This document shows positions 60,152 through 64,000 of a DNA stretch of 64,000 nucleotides, piece by piece. Position 1 is the first letter of the stretch; each line of letters starts with the position of its first letter. Made by a program: the position numbers and the translations under genes. The DNA is from Deinococcus hopiensis KR-140 (GTDB taxonomy: Bacteria > Deinococcota > Deinococci > Deinococcales > Deinococcaceae): the NCBI RefSeq assembly GCF_900176165.1, contig NZ_FWWU01000010.1:236168-300167 (forward strand), read 5' to 3'. The notes beneath the pieces were generated by a model. The model saw only the letters and a list, made by a program, of their open reading frames with translations. It did no database searches and was not told where the DNA came from.

Positions 60152-61098
60152 CGACCATGCGCGCATTAACGCTGACGAACGCCAGGCCCACACTTGTCGA
60201 TGTGCCCGTTCCCATACCCAGGCCTGGGGAAGTCCTCGTGGAGGTGCTGTTCTCAGCGGTCAACGGCATGGACATTGAAATTCAAAACGGTGGGTGGAAA
60301 CCCCAGGTGCGCTGCTGGCGCCAAACAGGCCCAGTGGTGACCGGCCTCGAATTCTCCGGAATCGCGCGCAGCGATGGGGCCCGAATCCGGTCAGGGCAAC
60401 GCGTCATCGGCTACAGCCATGTCCTTCACGGACCGCGTACACACGCCGAATTTGTCTCGATGCCTGAACGCGACCTGCAAACACTGCCCGCTCACCTGCC
60501 GGACGAGGACGCTGCGGCCCTGATCGTCGGAGGCCTCACGGCCCTCGACATCCTGGAACGCCTCCGTCCACTCCGGGCAGGTGAGCGCTGTCTCGTGGCC
60601 GGCGCGGCGGGAGGTGTGGGCGCGTCGACCGTGCAACTCGCCCACGCGCAGGGTGCGGAAGTGACTGCTGTCGCCGCGCCCACGCATGCCGAGTGGCTCC
60701 GGACCCTCGGAGCGCACCATGTACGGGACGGGCGGGACGGACGGTGGTGGCGGGACGGCGACCGCTTCAACCTCATCGTGGACGCTCCGGGTGCATCGCG
60801 GTTCGCCGATGCAGTTCCACACCTCGCGCCGCGCGGCACGTACGTCACCTCAAATCCCCAGCGGGACATGGCGGGGTTCGTACGCGCGACCTTCTCGTCA
60901 CGCCGTTCGGCCTGGTTGTTGCTGCTGCGCAGCACGTCTGCAGGCCTCGAGCAGCTTATTCACCGGGCTTCATCGGGCGAACTCCGCCCTGTGATCGACA
61001 GTATCTACCCGCTTGACCGGGCGGCAGGAGCCTTTGAGCGTGCGGCGACACGTGGAAAGCGCGGCCGGGTGCTGCTAAACATCGGTGCCCGGCCCTGA
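60148..61098 (+). CDS. MDR-superfamily zinc-independent alcohol dehydrogenase/quinone oxidoreductase
   Basis: This 316-residue protein has an N-terminal GroES-like domain (PTLVDVPVPIPRPGEVLVEV, VVTGLEFSGIARSDG, GQRVIGYSHVLHGP) and a Rossmann NADPH-binding domain (GERCLVAGAAGGVGASTVQL, AHAQGAEVTAV, FNLIVDAPGASRF). The C-terminus IYPLDRAAGAFERAATRGKR is typical. The structural zinc Cys set is absent, which fits quinone reductase-like members. It is likely an NADPH-dependent reduction enzyme controlled by the divergent TetR. Confidence 0.9.
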   Translation: MTTMRALTLTNARPTLVDVPVPIPRPGEVLVEVLFSAVNGMDIEIQNGGWKPQVRCWRQTGPVVTGLEFSGIARSDGARIRSGQRVIGYSHVLHGPRTHAEFVSMPERDLQTLPAHLPDEDAAALIVGGLTALDILERLRPLRAGERCLVAGAAGGVGASTVQLAHAQGAEVTAVAAPTHAEWLRTLGAHHVRDGRDGRWWRDGDRFNLIVDAPGASRFADAVPHLAPRGTYVTSNPQRDMAGFVRATFSSRRSAWLLLLRSTSAGLEQLIHRASSGELRPVIDSIYPLDRAAGAFERAATRGKRGRVLLNIGARP

Positions 61099-62160
61099 TA
61101 CTCGCCGGGGCGCCCCAGCGCTTGCCTGTGCCGTAAGGCGGGGCACGGACAGCTCCCCGCGCCAGAGAAAGGGGGTTGTGGCTGCGCTTCCCCCCCACCT
61201 TGTGGTGGCTTCGGGAGGGGCGCGGGCGCAAGGCTCCCGAGAACAGTGTTCGCGGAGCCGCCCTGACTCTGGCACTTGACCCAGGGGGCCCGGCCAAAGG
61301 TGCCGGTCCGGAGACCCGCCCGCGCGACTTCGCTGATGCCCTCTGTGTGCGCCAGCGGCGGGAGAACGCCGGCTCCCAGCGCCCAAGGACCCGCGCGCAG
61401 GGTTACATCTTCTGGACCGGTATGCAGCGCCAACCGCGCCGACATCAAACCCCGCTGCCCTGAAGCGCCGCGGGGAATGCCGCGGCGCCACCGTTCCGAG
61501 AGAGGCTTTTTTTGCACAGCCCCGCAGACACACGTCTGGAAAAGCTTCGCTTGCCAGGGGTTCATCCACTGAACTGCTCCGCCTTGCGGAGCAGTTGCTT
61601 CGAGGACATCCCTGGGGGCGCATCTGCCCACTGCGCGTCCAGAGTTCTTCTGCCAGGCGTTCAAGGAAGGCTTCTCTACCCGGAAGACTGCGCCCATGGA
61701 GAGCGGCGCGTTGCTGGGCCTGCTTCCGGTGGAGTTCGGCAACCTTTGCCCGGGTCTGGTCCTGCGCTCTCGAAGAGGTCCACGTCAGCTTGACTCCTGT
61801 TGTGCTCTGCCCATCGGCAACAACGCTCTGCATGTTATTCGCGCGGCGCTGACAGTCCAAATGACGCTGCTCTCGCCGCATCCGCCGATCAACATTCCCG
61901 AGTTCCAGGCAGAAGCCCGTCAGCCCAGTTCGAAGCGCCTCTCAACTTCCCGCGCTCCACCGCTGGCCTGCAGGCGAAAATCGCAGATGAACGAGGGCGT
62001 GGTTGCGCAGAGCACTGACTTCTATTCATCACGTGTAGGACGGGAAGGCTGAAGTCATGAGGCCGCCTTGCGGCGGGCCATTCCTCCCCAGATGCATACC
62101 TGAGGCATTCCGGCTCTTCTCTGTAAGAAGATGGATTGACAGAGGGAGCTAAGGTGGACC
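61099..62160. other. Gap of 1 kb with two hairpins
   Basis: Perfect hairpins GCGCCGCGG..CCGCGGCGC (61465-61488) and AACTGCTCCGC..GCGGAGCAGTT (61572-61596), with a TTTTTTT run between them (61508). A minus-strand scrap (RAKVAELHRKQAQQRAALHG, REAFLERLAEEL) near 61700-61760 looks coding but is broken. Confidence 0.45.
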
Positions 62161-62358
62161 ATGGCTGGAATCAGAATCGAGATGATCAGCGGAAGAGTGC
62201 GGGAGTATCACGCACTGGACCGTATGGCGGTGGAGCGCGCCTATGACCTCCTGCAAGGCGCCGAAGGCCATGTGTTCGTCGACTTCACGACTTCAGAAGG
62301 GCCGATAGAGCTGAGTCTTGAGCGCAGCGAAGTGCGTGATGTCAGGGTCAGACTCTAA
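62161..62358 (+). CDS. Small hypothetical protein
   Basis: This 65-residue protein (IRIEMISGRVREYHALDRMA, ERAYDLLQGAEGHVFVDFTT, ELSLERSEVRDVRVRL) has a mixed alpha/beta pattern and no signal. ATG 62161 follows AAGGTGG. TTGACA (62135-62140) just upstream may be a -35, but no matching -10 is clear. Function is unknown. It has normal codon use for the region. Confidence 0.65.
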   Translation: MAGIRIEMISGRVREYHALDRMAVERAYDLLQGAEGHVFVDFTTSEGPIELSLERSEVRDVRVRL

Positions 62359-62901
62359 ACACAGCGGTATCGTCAGCACCCGGCCTCAGTGGGATCTCTC
62401 CTTGGGCGTTTTCATCCGTTCTCCGTAAGGCAATCACCGCTCCACTGGAGAGCTCCAACCTGCCATACCGCAGCCGAGTGGAGCTGGCATACCGCCCTGC
62501 CGCCAGGTGGAGCTTTTTCACCGGTAGGTGCCGGTCAGTTCAGGAGATGACAACTTCACTTTTTTCTCGTTCCAGTACTGCAAAAGGCTTGACGAGGACG
62601 CGGAGAATCTCCGCCGGGTGGTGCGGGAACCAGCGCGGCACATTGCGGGAGGGCCCCGGTCCATACCGCACCAGGCCCATGGCCCGGCGGTCAGTACAGC
62701 TCCCGCCAAGCTGACCGGGATGCCGACACCCCTCCACGCGACCGCTCTCAAGGTCCTGGCTTCCAGCGCCGTTCTCCGCGCTTCAGCGAAAGCCACCGCC
62801 ACTCCAAACCGGACGTCGGATGCGCCAGGCGCCGAAAACCCCCGAGCGAGGGCAAGGCGGTATCGGGCGCTGCCCGGCGCGTCCGGTACAGTGGAGTGGG
62901 C
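62359..62901. other. Gap upstream of the TPR gene
   Basis: TACAGT at 62887-62892 is a likely -10 for the TPR gene. No other gene is supported. Confidence 0.45.
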
Positions 62902-63975
62902 ATGACGGCAGCAGCGACCCATCAGGATCTGGCCTCCATGCGGGTACGGGCGGCGCTTGACCTCGGCCGTCCGCAAGAGGCGCTCCGGCTGCTCGCTCCA
63001 CTCCTGGCGGCCGAGCCCAACAACGCGCGCTGGTGGATTTTGCTGAGCAAGGCGCACCATGACGCGGGTGAATACGCCGCCGCCCTGAAAGCAACGGAAA
63101 CAGCCTTGCATCTTGCCCCACACCACAGTGTGGCCCAGTACTACCGCGGACTGGCACTGTGGAACGCGAACGTGCGCGGACGCAATGTGCGCCGCCGCGC
63201 CGTGCGCGCCTATGCCGAGCAGGCGCAGGCGGCGCTCCGAGAAGCGCTCCGTCTGGACCCGTTCGGCGCGGGATACCACGTCACGCTCGCCAGGCTGCTG
63301 CTGCAAACCAAGGACCAGACACAGGCGGAAGATCATTTGCGCCAGGCACTGAAACTGGAGCCGGACTTCTCGCCTGCCCTGCTGGCGTTGGCGGAACTCG
63401 CCCTCAAGCGCCGCGACGTTCCCGAAGCGGAGCGCCTGGCGAGGCAAGTGCTCGCGCAGGAACCGGAGTCGGTGACCGGGCTGGGTATTCTCGCCTGGGC
63501 GCAGCTGCGGGGGCGCGCTCCGCACCAGGCCCTGCGCACCGCGCTGGACGCCGTGCGGATGGCACCGGCCGATCCGGTTGCCCGGGCGCACTTCGAGGCC
63601 CTCAGCCACGCTTACCTGCCCCGGCCCCTGGCCCGAAACAGCTGGGTGTGGCGCGCCGCCACCGTGCCGCAGGTGGGCGCCGCCCTGCTGCCCCTGCTGG
63701 CGGCGGTTCTCGGAATCCGCAACGTGTGGCGCTACTGGCGCCTGCCGCCAGACCTGAGAAGCGCTGTGGCGAGGGTCCGGCCCCTTCTCCGGGAACAGGG
63801 AGCGGTTCTGGCCGTGCTGCTGGGCGTCACACTGGTGGGTCTGGCCCTTCTCCTGCCGAACCGCACTGTGGGTGGAAGACTGCTGATGTCGGCTGGCTGG
63901 CTGTTTTCGGGTGTGCTGGTGTACTGGTTGGGACGGCAGCTGCGGAAGCGGGGCGGGCGCACGGGGGAGACGTGA
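62902..63975 (+). CDS. TPR-repeat protein with C-terminal membrane helices
   Basis: This protein of about 357 residues has about five TPR units over residues 5-235 (PQEALRLLAPLLAAEPNNAR, YAAALKATETALHLAPHHSV, AQAALREALRLDPFGAGYHV, AEDHLRQALKLEPDFSPALL, AERLARQVLAQEPESVTGLG). Three hydrophobic segments follow (AALLPLLAAVLGI, AVLAVLLGVTLVGLALLLP, LLMSAGWLFSGVLVYWLG). It probably docks partner proteins at the membrane. ATG 62902 is preferred, with GGAG 4 nt upstream. It is the last gene before the window edge. Confidence 0.85.
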   Translation: MTAAATHQDLASMRVRAALDLGRPQEALRLLAPLLAAEPNNARWWILLSKAHHDAGEYAAALKATETALHLAPHHSVAQYYRGLALWNANVRGRNVRRRAVRAYAEQAQAALREALRLDPFGAGYHVTLARLLLQTKDQTQAEDHLRQALKLEPDFSPALLALAELALKRRDVPEAERLARQVLAQEPESVTGLGILAWAQLRGRAPHQALRTALDAVRMAPADPVARAHFEALSHAYLPRPLARNSWVWRAATVPQVGAALLPLLAAVLGIRNVWRYWRLPPDLRSAVARVRPLLREQGAVLAVLLGVTLVGLALLLPNRTVGGRLLMSAGWLFSGVLVYWLGRQLRKRGGRTGET

Positions 63976-64000
63976 CCGCGCTACAGTGGCGGGCACAAAG

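Noticed and set aside
62518..63996. 492-codon minus-strand frame
   Set aside because: Antisense of the TPR gene; Gln/Arg/His-rich composition typical of a shadow.

Overview
The window looks like an accessory segment (plasmid or genomic island) of a Deinococcus-type bacterium. The evidence is the high G+C content, many genes that start directly behind a TANNNT -10 box with no leader, dispersed small intergenic repeats, many IS elements and many decaying genes. The genus is inferred from these features and protein style. No rRNA, tRNA or CRISPR array was seen.

Layout. 0-5 kb: a TnpB fragment, a wrecked alpha/beta hydrolase, OsmC, an MHYT-PAS histidine kinase and an IS5 remnant. 5.4-6.8 kb: a class I c-di-GMP riboswitch in front of a secreted beta-helix protein. 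7.8-13.2 kb: a small conserved protein, a GHL10-like lipoprotein, a GNAT acetyltransferase and a PAP2 phosphatase. 13.6-14.7 kb: an XRE repressor overlapping a voltage-gated K+ channel gene, with twin palindromic operators. 15.8-19.4 kb: a broken hydrolase, an RpoD-type sigma factor, and DUF1772 divergent from TetR. 20-22.4 kb: a two-gene operon of secreted proteins. 22.7-26 kb: an IS pile-up (IS630 remnant, IS3 element, IS5 element).

26-32.2 kb is the most interesting part. A SARP/BTAD-type regulator is surrounded by three genes for exported proteins: a small secreted protein, a lipoprotein with an N-terminal 5-bp repeat frameshift, and a subtilisin-like lipoprotein. Each has the same heptamer direct repeats (YGTTCAY, 4-bp spacer) placed 11 bp before a -10 box. 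This reads as a compact SARP regulon.

32-41 kb: an orphan StyA-like monooxygenase, the ruins of a VanR/VanS/VanY plus MacB-permease cluster, a GAF-GGDEF-EAL protein and a PAS kinase that lacks the phosphoacceptor histidine. 41-46.8 kb: an IS66 remnant, an AT-rich foreign island, a dead beta-helix gene, a WD40 protein and more remnants. 47-56.9 kb: a small operon, GrpB, a GAF-HD-GYP protein, a FUSC transporter and an IS5 remnant split by nested repeats. 57-64 kb: a frameshifted GH15 glucanase, TetR divergent from an MDR oxidoreductase with an overlapping leader ORF, and a TPR membrane protein.

Three short repeat families are dispersed here: family A (8 copies, 90-150 bp), family B (MITE-like, GAGCA ends, TA target) and family C (2 copies). 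Two family-B copies supply the TAG stop codon of the preceding gene. C-di-GMP (riboswitch, GGDEF-EAL, HD-GYP) and extracytoplasmic proteins are the main functional themes.
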